Assembly: GCF_022539505.1 (NCBI RefSeq)
Contig: NC_061512.1
Span: 154,797,962-154,861,961, forward strand
Direction: 5' to 3'
DNA length: 64,000 nucleotides
Source of the DNA: Lolium rigidum
Taxonomy: Eukaryota > Streptophyta > Magnoliopsida > Poales > Poaceae
How positions within the stretch are numbered: the stretch's first letter is position 1; the number at the start of each line of letters is the position of its first letter. Of this stretch, positions 30,131 through 41,700 are shown one piece after another. The notes beneath the pieces were generated by a model. The model did not search any database, had not been told where the DNA came from, and saw only the letters and a list, made by a program, of their open reading frames with translations. Position numbers and translations under genes: made by a program.

Positions 30131-32416
30131 GAGCATCTCGCGTGGTATATTAAACCCGATTTACAGCGCGCGGAGGCGAAATCGCTTCTCCAGCAAGCGC
30201 GGCAAACGACGCGATGCTGTAAAAAATTTAGAGCGCGCGGCGTTTTGCACAATCCCGAGCGTCAAATGTGACTCATCGGCTACAGCGCACAGCAACACTC
30301 TGCGCACGAGCGAATACTCAACGGCTGGAAAATTTCCCCGCGCCTGTGCCCTTCATTTCCCCACCGTCCCGCCGCCACGAAATCCAGCCGCCTCCTGTTG
30401 ATTCCGCCATCCCACTGCTGCTCGCCGCCGCGTTGTAGATCCACCTCGCCCGCGCCTCCTCCGGGCCGTAGCGGCCGCTCCGCCGCGCTCTACCGACCGC
30501 GCTGCCGCCAACGACGGGCAGAAGCCGGCGCTTCTCCCCCGCCTGCTCCTCCGCGCCACCGTCGCCTTCTTCTCCGCGCCGCCGTCGCCATGTCGTCGTC
30601 TTCGTCTTCGAGCTTGCTAACGACATGGCGCGACCATGATGCTCGCCGATTTGCTCGCAAGGTACGCACCTCCGTCGGACGGCCTCCATGATTTTGCTCG
30701 CCGATTAGCTACTATAGTTAATTAGTTATAGTTAAGTAATTTCATATGTATGTTTGTAGAGTTCATTATACGATTCATCAGATGATGAGTACGACCAAGA
30801 GGAAGGGAGAACATATCGCTACTATTAGCATACTGCGCCGTTAAGAAGCCAAAATTTGGTGGATCGGTGTTCGGTAGACAGAAGTTGTGGAGAGAAAGGA
30901 TTGAAGGGCATGAGAAGTTGATGCGGTCGTATTTCAATGAGAATCCGATATTTCCCGAAAGCTATTTTCGGCGCGTTTTCGGATGAGTATCAACTTGTTC
31001 AAGCACATCGCAACGGAGGTGACCAAGTATGATCGGTTCTTTGAGCAAAGGAGAAATGCCGCCGGAGAACTTGGTCATAGCACATATCAAAAGGTGATCC
31101 CCGCCTTGCGTATGTTGGCATATGGTATACCGGCGGATCTAGTTGATGATCATTTGGCCATGGGAGAGAGCACTGTTATCTTGTGTGTGAAGCGCTTTGT
31201 CGTTGCAATTGTGAATGTCTTTGGCTCCACATACTTGAGAGCCCCCAATGCTCAAGACACGGCAAGGCTTTTGGAGATCAACGCCGACCGGGGGTTTCCC
31301 GGTATGCTTGGTTCCATTGATTGTATGCATTGGAGTTGGAAGAATTGTCCATCGACATGGCATGGACAATTCAAAGGGTACAAGAAGGATGCCACCATAG
31401 TCCTTGAAGCGGTCGCCGACCAAGAGACTTGGATATGGCATGCATTTTTTGGAATGTTCGGGTCTTGCAATGGCATCAATGTTCTTCAACGATCACCACT
31501 AATGACAAGACTTGCAATGCGGGAAGGTCCATTGGTGGAGTTTGAAGCAAATGGCCACATGTACAACTATGGCTACTTCCTCGCCGACGGCATATATCCA
31601 AGGTGGCAAAAATTTGTGAAGCCGATTATTCAACCAAGAGGTAAGAAGCAAACCCAATTCCACAATGCACAAGCGGCAGCTAGGAAAGATGTAGAGAGAG
31701 CATTTGGGATTTTGCAAGCCCAATTTGCCATTGTTAGAGGACCGGCTAGATTTTGGGACCAAGAATGCATTTGGTATATCATGACCGCTTGTGTCATCAT
31801 GCATAACATGATTATAGATGATGATCGTGGGAAAGATATGGATCATACCCACTACGAGTTGATGGGGGTTCCCGTGCAAGTGAGGAGGAACGCACATAGG
31901 ATTGCCCGGTTCATTGCCTCATACCATGCCATTCGCTGCAACGACACACATGATGAGCTTCAAAAAGATCTCATGGAAGAATGGTGGAATTGGAATGGAC
32001 AACAATAGTTGCATACTTGTTGTATTTATTTGAAAACTATGTGTTGTATTGTCTCAAAACTATGTTGTACTGTTGTATGTTGGTCTCTAAACTTGTTGTA
32101 TTTGGTGTGAACAATTTCATGTACTTGTTGTATTTGTTATGAATAATTTATTGTATTTGTATGGTACATTTTATTTGTGAATTTATATGGTTGTTTGATC
32201 TTGTTTGATGCATACTTGTGTGTGTTTGTTGTTTGCGCCGCGCTGCGCGCTGCAAAATGGAGCATCCGGAGGAGGTGCTTTTTTAGCGCGCCAACGCGCG
32301 CTGCAAAATGGAGCATCTGGCGGGGCAGATGTCGGCCTAGCGCGCACCATCCGTTTACAGCGCGACGGAAGCGTGCTTTAGCGCGCCTATTTTTAACGCG
32401 CGTGTTGGAGATGCTC
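30131..32416 (+). mobile_element. PIF/Harbinger transposon carrying only the transposase
   Basis: The ends are GAGCATCTCGCG on the left and TGTTGGAGATGCTC on the right. They are flanked by TTA (28128-type position 30128-30130) and TAA (32417-32419), so the 3-bp target duplication is imperfect by one base. At 2,286 bp it contains one gene, the transposase at 30590-32008, and no Myb-like ORF. GCGCGC-rich words such as TTTAGCGCGC occur near both ends and may be sub-terminal binding sites. Confidence 0.82.
30590..32008 (+). pseudogene. PIF/Harbinger transposase, mostly open, two upstream frameshifts
   Basis: Exon 1 starts at ATG 30590 (MSSSSSSSLLTTWRDHD) and ends at 30661 before GTACGC; exon 2 begins at 30760 after TTTGTAG. 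A frameshift near 30820 precedes LLLAYCAVKKPKFGGS. A second near 30975 separates PIFPESYFRR from FRMSINLFKHIA. From 30983 to 32008 there is an unbroken 341-codon frame with the transposase core. It shows GSIDCMHW (Asp 113), FLADGIYPRW (Asp 202) and DVERAFGILQAQ (Glu 238), the acidic residues expected in the DDE fold. The family box GSCND reads GSCNG here, which loses a conserved acidic residue. It is close to the consensus but probably inactive. Confidence 0.83.
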
Positions 32417-33791
32417 TAATAACTAAAAGTTAAAGTATATTAAGTTTAACTGAAACTTTACACAAAATTGACAATATAGTGAATGAATGCACTATGAAAG
32501 TACATCTTATGGTTGATCTACTGATATAGATTTGGTATTTCAGATGCTTCTTTTTTTTGTCTCTATGATAAGTCAAATTTGAGCAATATTAACTTTTAGC
32601 TAAATTAATATGCCTTATTTGATGGAATGGATGCTATACGAATATATGATCATCGTTTGACAAGGCTATTCAACTCGTTTCCGTGATATTCCATCCTCAT
32701 AATCTAAGTCATCACGCGTCGGCGCCGTGGTCACCGAGGCCCACATGCTGCAATTGCGCACCATGAAGCACACCGTTGAGATCCTTGAGCCCTCGCAGGC
32801 TTCCGAGCTCCTAGTCGATGTCACCGACATGACGATCTGGTTCCGGGAGTTTGGGCTCAAGCACGACGGCGACATCGGCTCGGGCCGCGCTAGGTAGAGC
32901 GCCGTGCGCGCCCAACTAGCTCTTCACCGGCCGAGCCCGGTTTTCTTCAAGTTGTTTTTTCTGGAAAATATTTTTGGGCCCTCTCGAGCATTAACGGTAT
33001 TTCTGGCGAAGCTAGGAGCGTTGCCTCGCCCGTCGTCCTAGTCAGCGCCCACAAGGGTTAAAACGCTGGCACACGAGTTTCTGCACCATCTCTTACGACA
33101 TGCCCTAGAAATGGGGTATTTATGTGATATTACCTATGTTTTTTTGAAAGAAATATGGTAGGGATGCCCCTGCAGTGATTTTGTTTTTAAATAATAAGAA
33201 CCTAAATTCGCATCCCTGGGGACTTAAATCTAGGTGGCTGGGTTATACATCCACTTCCCTAACCAAGTGAGCTAGGTTCACTTCTTGATATTACCAATGT
33301 TGGTATTACGTTGTAATCGTTGCTCCAAATGTGGTACCTTTATGTAATTTACTCCATGACAGGGGCTAGGTTGGATTTTTTAAAGATTTTTTTCTTTTAG
33401 ATACTTTTTGGTGTCTTTTAGATATTTAGATATTTCCACCTCACTAAAATTCTCAGATTTTTCCGAGCCATCCCTGCATGTGGGTCCCGCTAGTCAAAAA
33501 CATTGTCGATTCGTATTCAATTTGAGTTTAGTGCACATTGCAAAATATCTTCAGTAGAGTGGTAGATTTTTCCTAGCAATCTGTACAGTGGTAGTTTTTT
33601 GGATATTGAGCACAAATATGGTAAGTTTTATGCTATTAATTCCCATCTTCCAGCGGAGCTCCATAGGAAAATCTCTCAGAATGCTTATCCTCTAGCCATA
33701 GTGATCTTGCCACGAGAATGACGAATGCATTCGCTTCGCGCCTGTCTACTCAGCTAGAATACTTGTTGCATCCGGAGTTGGAATAAATTTC
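32417..33791. other. Intergenic; one short gene-like fragment
   Basis: Mostly AT-rich. At about 32717-32897 the plus strand is GC-rich and reads VVTEAHMLQLRTMKHTVEIL, then VTDMTIWFREFGLKHDGDIG, ending in TAG at 32895-32897. It looks like a remnant of coding sequence; I do not recognise it and find no further exons. No transposon ends could be placed in the remainder. Confidence 0.35.
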
Positions 33792-33794
33792 TTA

Positions 33795-34627
33795 GAGCAT
33801 CCCCACTCGTTGGAGGCCCCCGGGGCATAATCCGGATAGAAATTGGTCCGGATTGGACCTATTTTTGGCATGGGGAGCTACACTTTTCCAGTCATCTCCC
33901 CACACACGGCGCTCGTGAGGATGCCTGGAAGGTGTTCGACCAGCATCGACCATGCCGGCCACACACCCGATGGTGGTGCAATGTCGGCGGTGCTGACACG
34001 GAGGCGCCATGCTACCGCTGCGACTCCCCGGCCACGCAGCTCCTCACCCGCGCGCCCGCCAGACCGCGCTCCGGCTCGGTCTCGCCCGCCCGCAGCTCCT
34101 CACCCGTGCGCCCGCCAGACTACGCTCCAGCTCAGTCTCGCCCGCCCGCGCGCCTGCCAGCCTGCGCTCCGGCTCGGTCTCGCTCGCCCGCAAGCTCCTC
34201 GCCCGCCAGACCGCGCCCCGACGCCTCCATCCTGCGGCCGCCCGTGATTCCTCCACTGCGGCGCGCCCTCCGCTAACTCCACCCGGCGAGGTCCCGGCGA
34301 GGCCACCCGCGAGCTCCGTTCTGCCCGTCGTGCTCTAGCTCGGCAAGGTGGGGAAAAGATCAAGGAGAGAGAAGGGCGGTAGGTGGAGAGAAAAATCAGA
34401 AGAGAGAGGAGACTAGTCCCTGACAGCGGGCCAGGTGGACGAGAATGTTTCATCCGGAGCCCCCAGCGGCTCCCCGGGGGACCGGGCTTGGCATGGGGAG
34501 TCCGGACGGATATAAGTCCAAATCCGGGCGAAATCGAGACTCTGGGCGCACGACTGGGCCGTTTTACGCCATCCGGATGAAAAAAGTTGGTCCTGGGGGG
34601 CTTCTCGGGGCCTGGCTGGAGGTGCTC
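33795..34627. mobile_element. Non-coding Harbinger-type element with internal minisatellite
   Basis: 833 bp with ends GAGCATCCCCACTC and GGAGGTGCTC. A TTA duplication lies at 33792-33794 and 34628-34630. It shares the GAGCAYC terminus with the two larger Harbinger elements but has no gene. The interior is GC-rich and carries tandem units (see 34036-34215). Confidence 0.8.
34036..34215. repeat. GC-rich minisatellite, about 56-bp period
   Basis: Three to four imperfect units containing GCAGCTCCTCACCCG, CGCGCCCGCCAGAC and GCGCTCCGGCTCGGTCTCG begin near 34036, 34092, about 34145 and 34190. The open frames across it come from its composition and are not genes. Confidence 0.75.
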
Positions 34628-34630
34628 TTA

Positions 34631-35388
34631 CCATGTGGGTGATGGAATTTTGCAACAAGGTTCAGTGTTGGCAAGAACAGATTCTGCTGTCATCCACTGC
34701 AGAGACTGGTCCAACTGAAACCATGGATCGTTGGAAAGCGGAATTCTATGGACCTAATACACCCACGAGAACCAGGATGGGATGAACAGCATCGCATCAG
34801 CAAGAGCAAAAGAAGTAAGCAGACCAGAGGGCAATGGTTTCATTTGGTTTATTGCCCACCTGACTGGTGCTTTGACTGTAAGCAAAAGCAAACATGTTAC
34901 CCTAACACAAGTTCTATGCCTATGGCTGACTTCCCAAAAAAATGCCTAGGGCCACCTACAAGTTCATAACAAGGAACTGTCCTTTATCAGTCACATGGTA
35001 GCACCAAGTCGAACTCCGAGGTTCTGTAAAAGTTTCAGCACCAGATAAACTGATGGTATGACGCCTTACAAACAGCAACCACAGGATACGACTAGCATCA
35101 CATCATTCAAACTATGATAGCCAGCAACCAAGGAGATCAAAGACAGGTCGAAACTAGTCACGATTACTACGCAAGGCAGCATACCACACAATTCCATCTC
35201 CCAGAATGTAGAGTTCGTCTGGAAGAGACACAGGAAACGCGGCCCATCAGGTCTAAAAGACTGCTACTGTCAGCCCTCTACACTAAGTCGGGGCAAAGCA
35301 GAAAGGTTTTAGCATGTGATGCTAACAGAAGAGCTAGGCTTGTATGTACATCGGTTCAGTTGCTTCTACACCACGCCCTAAGACATCA
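34631..35388. other. 3' flank and probable 3' UTR of NRPE1
   Basis: No separate gene. On the minus strand the NRPE1 stop is at 35389-35391, and the following few hundred bases probably form its 3' UTR. I cannot place the polyadenylation site. The part left of about 34980 is unassigned. Confidence 0.5.
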
Positions 35389-35720
35389 TCAGGCCCACTT
35401 ATCATCGGAGGCTCCTGCACCCCATGCTGAATCAGAATCTGGCTTTTCAGCCCACTTGTTGACGGTCTCTGTCGCTGCCAGAGTCTCTTGTGGAGTCGCC
35501 ACTGGGGTCTCTTGCTGGGTCGCTGATGGAGAAGCTAGAGCCTCTTGTGAAGCTGTTTCTGCCAGCGGGGCTGGAGTCTCTAGCTGAGCCTCATGTGGAG
35601 TGGCTTGCGAGGTCTCTGCCAGCGGGGCTGGAGTCTCTAGCTGAACCTCCTGTGGAGTGGCTTGCGAGTTCTCTGCCGGAGTTGCTTGAGAAGCCTCGGC
35701 TGGTGCTCGATCACGGTTGC
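35389..35720 (-). repeat. NRPE1: C-terminal repeats in NRPE1 exon 18
   Basis: The tail of NRPE1 is built of imperfect repeats around SQATP and VQLETPAPLAET; LETPAPLAET occurs twice, about 66 bases apart. It ends WGAGASDDKWA with a last WG. The tail differs from the Gln/Ser-rich tail known for the Arabidopsis protein. Confidence 0.75.
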
Positions 35721-38700
35721 GCCTCTGGAAGTACATCTGGGAGACCAGTTCGGCGGGCTCTTCTGCATAGCTCTTCCTCACGTAATTGTCCAGGCACTTG
35801 ATGTATGAGAAGTCTGTCTGTGTTCCATCTGATGACACCACGTAAAAGCAGCGACTCTCCTGGAACGTGTGGTGTTTGTTAACCTGCAACAAATCAAATG
35901 AGCCCATCACACACCCATAAACCAAATTGCTGTATTTCATACTCTACTATAGAGTATCACAGTAGACATAGAATGCACAAGAGCCCATACCATTATATGA
36001 TCAGTTTCAGAGGACAGCTTCTTCTCCTTTTCAGGGTGGTGCTCCAGAATCTTCTCCTTGATGAACTTCTCATCCTCCAGGGAAAGATTTACACCATCGC
36101 TGCAATATTTTAAGATAAAGATAAAAAGTAAATATTAAGACGGTGTAAACAAAGTACAGAGTAACTGTTTTGCATGTCGCATACTTTTGATCTGTTAGGA
36201 CCTTTTAAAAACTTGATAGCATACTATGAAGAACACAAAGCGCAAGAAATTGTGAGGTGATTTACCATGATTCACGGAAGATCTTTCTGACCGATAATAC
36301 AATAGGTTCAATTTCGTGTAAAATCGTTTTTGCATCAGCTGGTAGTTCGAACCGTGGTCTTGGTGGCCTCTCCACAGGTCTCATTGGGGGCCTACCCAGA
36401 TTGTCTCTTTGGTCTCTCCGGCTTTCTTTGGCAGCCCATCCATCTGATTTCCAGCCTTTGCTGTTGTTAGAAGCACTGCTCTTGTTCAAATCATCAGTAC
36501 TGGAGTCATTGGCTTGAGCAGAACCCCAGCCATCCCAAGCATCTGGCTCCTTTGCTTCTGAATTCTCGTTTCCCTGGGAAACTGGAGCAGCATTCCACGC
36601 ATTATCTGACGGTGAAGCAGCCTTTGCAGCCACATTACCCCAGGAATCATTCTGTGCATCCATATGCTCCGCAGAAGAAGTTTGAGTACTTCCCCAAGGA
36701 ACATCTTCTGCAGTACAAGTCCGAGTCTTAGCTGCCACACTTCCCCAGGAATCATTCTGTGCATCAGTATGCGGCTTAGAAACCTTGTCGTCCCATGTAT
36801 TTCTTGACAGTGGCCCTGGCTCATTTCCCCAAGAGGCCTGGTCAACATCTTTCTTGCAAGAGCTGGCTTGCTTTTCCCAGGTACCATCACCTCCATCTGA
36901 ATTCTTTTTGCCCCATGCACTGACTGATGGTGATGCTGGCATGTTCGGCTGCTTACCCCAGTTACCACCACCTCCATCTGTATCCTTTTTAGAACTCTGA
37001 TCAGCCCAAGTGTTGATTTCAGCTGGTTCTTCAGGAACACTCTTATCCTTTCCCTTTTCACTGCCCCAGCCACCCCAATCAGCAGAATCATTCTCCGCTG
37101 TCACAGGCACATTCCAAGATGAATTGCCTTGATCTGCTGGCTGCTTCCCCCAGTTACGACCGCCTCCATCCGTACCCTTCTTAGCACTCTGATCAGGCCA
37201 AGTATCGAGTCCAGCTGGTTCTTCTGGCATAGTCTTCTTATCCTTCGCCTTTTCAGTGCCCCAGCCCCCCCAATCAGCAGATTCATTCTCCACTGTCACG
37301 GGCACATTCCAAGATGAATTTCCTTGATCTGCTGGCTGCTTCCCCCAGTTACCACCACCTCCATCAGTATCCTTCTTAGCACTCTGATCAGCCCAAGTAT
37401 CCGCTGGTTCTTCTGGCACGGTCTTCTTATCCTTTACCTTTTCAGTGCCCCAGCCGCCCCAATCAGCGGAATCATTCTCCACTGTCGCAGGCACATTCCA
37501 AGAATTGTCTCTTGCATTCGCCGTTGTGCCATTATCCCATGGGCCACCCTTCTCGGTAACTTGTTCTTCAAGACAATCTTCAAAAGTGGGCATATCATCC
37601 AGTACTGGTGATAAGCAGCACATATCATCCATCGCGTTGTCTTCAACAAGGTAGTCCACATCGTCCAAGAATGTGTATCTAGCCTTTTCTTGGTCAGTCC
37701 TCACCAAGGCCAGGAAATCGTACAGGCCATCACCATACTCCTTGTTGCTTTTTAGCTGCAATGGTCAAATTAAAACACAAAGGTGTAATTTAGCATTGTT
37801 AGACCATATCATGTAGTAGCAGAACTTTATAGCAGTATCTAACTTTGGCAAGTGTTGTAGTAAAACGGTAATTCATTTGACTACGTAAATATTGGCTAAA
37901 GATCCATTAATAATATGAACAATAAGCACCAGTGGCAGTGGGTTGAAAGACCAGCTTACCTGATTTTCGTTCCAAAGAATCTCAAAAGATGACCCAGTGC
38001 CAAGTGCTGCATGCTTGCCCCAAGAACATGATGAGACCACACAACCCAATGAATCAGAATGACATTTCTCCGCAGCCTTCTCAAAGCATTTCATAGGGGT
38101 CTACAAAAGAAGACCAGGACATCAGCATAGTGCATGTTGTGATAAACTCAAAATCAAAAGATCTTAGAAATAAACTTACGAATAAGGTGGACTCTGTAAA
38201 AGGTACTTGAACTTTTAATGAACGGAAGGTCGCCTTATAACCAGCATTGTTGAACCCATTCAAGTTACCAGTGCATGTCATGCTGTTTGCCACAAGTACC
38301 AGATGGTCCTTAAGAATTCCTTTAGCAACTGTTTTCATAGTTGTTGAAAGGCGCTGCAAAAATCATCAAGCAAAAGAATACCTATTAAGATAGGGTTCAA
38401 AGATAAAGTTGAGAAAAGGCGCTGCCCAATCCACAACCAAAAAACTGTTGCAGAAATTGTTTGACGTCATAAGCATTGCGTAACACTTGAGTCAAACAGG
38501 ATGAAAGGTAAATTGCTAAGTAGCTATACATCTCCGAACTAGGCTGCTGTGACTAACTAGACACTGATCTTAAAGATGGTACTATCTACTGATGCCAACA
38601 AATTTGAATGATAAATTAGCTAGTCACACCTATACATATTTGCTGGAAAACCGTATTTACCAAACTAAAATAATTGAACACTCACCCCTAATAAAATTAG

Positions 38701-41700
38701 CTAGTCCCTGTGGTATAGGTACAGTCAAGTAAATCTGGCCAACTTGGACTGATAAAAGAAATATACGAATAGATGATCGCAGCAAAGATAACACTACTCT
38801 TTCTTCGCAGTATTAGTCCATGTACACACAGCCAAGGATACGCAAAATCCAGTAACAATTGAATAGAGATTGACCAAACTTGACATTCCTAAATGAATGT
38901 TCTAGCATTCAACATTCTCTGTCAGCATTAAAACCATTGGAATATATCAGGGAAAAAGTAACAAGTAATATCTCAAAAGGACCCCCCTGGTAAGCACTAA
39001 CTTAAGAACTTAAAACTATCATGCTGTGCCCTTATAAACAGGTGGGCCATATTTTCTTCCCAACTTACGAAGATTTGAGTTAGTGGTCGTCCAGTCCCTT
39101 GTGCCATCCCAATGCCAGAGCAAGGCCCATGCCGTTCAGGGGCCCATACCTCGTATGTATACAATATTGATAGTAGCAATTCCTATGTAGCCAACTTGGC
39201 CCATAAACATGGGGTAGCTAGTTGGCCAGCTTTCCTGATGACCTAATTTTCTTCACGCTCCCTTCTCACAGTCCCATTAATTACCGAAAAAGAAATTTTC
39301 CCACTGGAGCCCAAGAATGATGCTAATGAAAGCAATTGTCTTACAGCATCCCTAAGAATTACCAAAAAAAGAAATTTTCCCACTGGAGCCCAAGAATGGT
39401 GCTAATGAAAGCAATGGTCTTAGCTTCCCGAAGAAAAGATGTGTAACAATGATTCGTCGAATTGGGGAAAACTATTTGAGATAATTTACAGTTTGTCTCA
39501 AGAAAGACATTTGCATCCTTAATTCCCATCCACCAACTCCAAATCTAAAAATACAAATGTTAGTGATCCTGCAGGCAACCCCTAGAGGCCTAGTCAAGGG
39601 ATTGGACAAGAAATGGGATAATGCCCAGTGCAATGGAACACAGCAACAATTGTTTGACATGCTGAGACGGTCGAATTTGTTGATCCATAGCTAAGCAGAG
39701 GTATTTAGCTAGTACTTGCTAAAATGGACCAAGTATTACTACGAGAAAGGAGAACGAACTGTATCTGCTTGCTGGTTTCTCTGGGGAATCTTGGGACTAT
39801 TTTTAGAAGACCATTCTAATTTACAGAAAAAGGGAGCTCTACCGGTGATTTGAAATCTTTGTCACCAAAGGGTGGATCTTAAATAAAACACCTCTTCAGC
39901 TTTACAAAAAAAAAAGGTGCCAAAAGAAAACTCTCCAGATGCAAGAAGGCAAACCTGGACAACTTGATCAAAGGAGCATGCTATGCCAAGAAGTTTCTGC
40001 ACTTGCTGAATACCATAAGGTATGGACCTTCGTGTGTCGATGAGGTTCATTACTGGGATGCATGCATCCATCGCTATTCTCCATGCGTCACCATTTTGCA
40101 AAGCTTCACCTTTCTCAACAACAATTTCTAGTGCTGGCTCACCCTTTGATGCCTTCTTTGTGTGTTTCACCCAAGACGTTGCATCAGACCCAACCCACGT
40201 AATTTTGGCCTCTTGAATTCGAGGATCACCTGTAGAGGAGAGCAAATGAAAAAATAGTTGAACTAAAAGTCCTTCACACACATATCTGTTATACACCTCC
40301 TAAATTATTAATTGAGAAGAATTAATGAGCTGAAAAGAGTACATCTGAATTTCTTGAGCATAAACTTGCACAAAAATTAGTGGTATCCAAAAAATGAAAA
40401 GTATATGTCTAAATCACAGCTAGAGCACTGCAAATGACAACCCCTTTAAAAATACAAAATGCCAACTGCCAAGAGAAACATGATGTTGTTTTGTAGGCCC
40501 AGATACAAATTATCCATTTTAATCACTATATATGTAAATGGTGTACCATATTCTCAGTTAAGTCCATCTTTACATAAAAAGATACATATTCATCATTAAA
40601 ATGTGTCGGTATACATGCTTTGTAGGCACAGATATGAATCATCTGTTTCAATCACAATATATGTAAAATGTTGTACCATAATCTCAGTTAAGTGGCCATC
40701 TATTACACAAAAAGATGCATATTCATCACTAAAATGTGCCGGTATACATAGTACATAGAAGGACCATCCAAAAGGAATAGGCATTAGAAGACACAAGCGT
40801 GAAAATCTACTGTTTTGGTTCTTCCTTGGGTTCAGAGTTCAGTACCCCCTAATGATCTTAACAACCAGGAACTCTGAATACAAAGACAAGGGCCAATCCT
40901 TACACAGGTACCATAAGAACAGGCATACAGAACTACCAGTCCACTGAGAACAATAGGATCATCCAAGAACACAGTTATACATGACTATACTGATGGAATT
41001 CTCTAATTTATATGCGAGCCAGTGTTGAAAAAATTAAAAGGTGCACCACATAAGATCTTTTTTCCAATAAGATAGGAGAACGAAATTATATTTTAACAAG
41101 AGAATGATTGTAATTTGAAATATCCAGTGAACGAATTTTCCATGGAAGAAGACTAGTTTGTGCAGCTTACAGTACCTTTTACAATTGTATCCAGAAGCAC
41201 ACCACACATAGAATCGGCTAGCACATTCACAGCTTTCTCAACGGATTCAGATAACATAGGAATGTCCTCAGAAAAAGAAAACTGCAAACATGGAACCTTC
41301 CCATCAATCGGCTTTTGTGTGAAGGAACAATCACTGCTAGGATCAAGGAGGAAAATTTACACATTAGGTTAACTCTAATAAATATCAGTAATCAGAGATT
41401 ATATCACATGAAACAGACAACAGTAAATCATATAAAAATGGCAACACTGAACAGTATGCTAATAACAAAGAGTGATGATTCCCAAAACGATAATATACTG
41501 ATACTACTTGTGTCCAGGCAACCATGTCCCAGCCCCAGGGGTGCAAGGTACCAAATCATTGAAATGTATATCTCCAAACTGATTTAGGATGCAGATAGAG
41601 ATTGGATATACTGCAGCTGAGAACATAGTACCATAACTCAACCATGTTCTAGTATCATTACTACGGAACAGATAACCTCATGCTAAGCCAAGAACAGGCA

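Noticed and set aside
34044..34338. Overlapping open frames in three frames, Arg/Pro/Ala-rich
   Set aside because: They are products of a GC-rich minisatellite in a non-coding Harbinger element.
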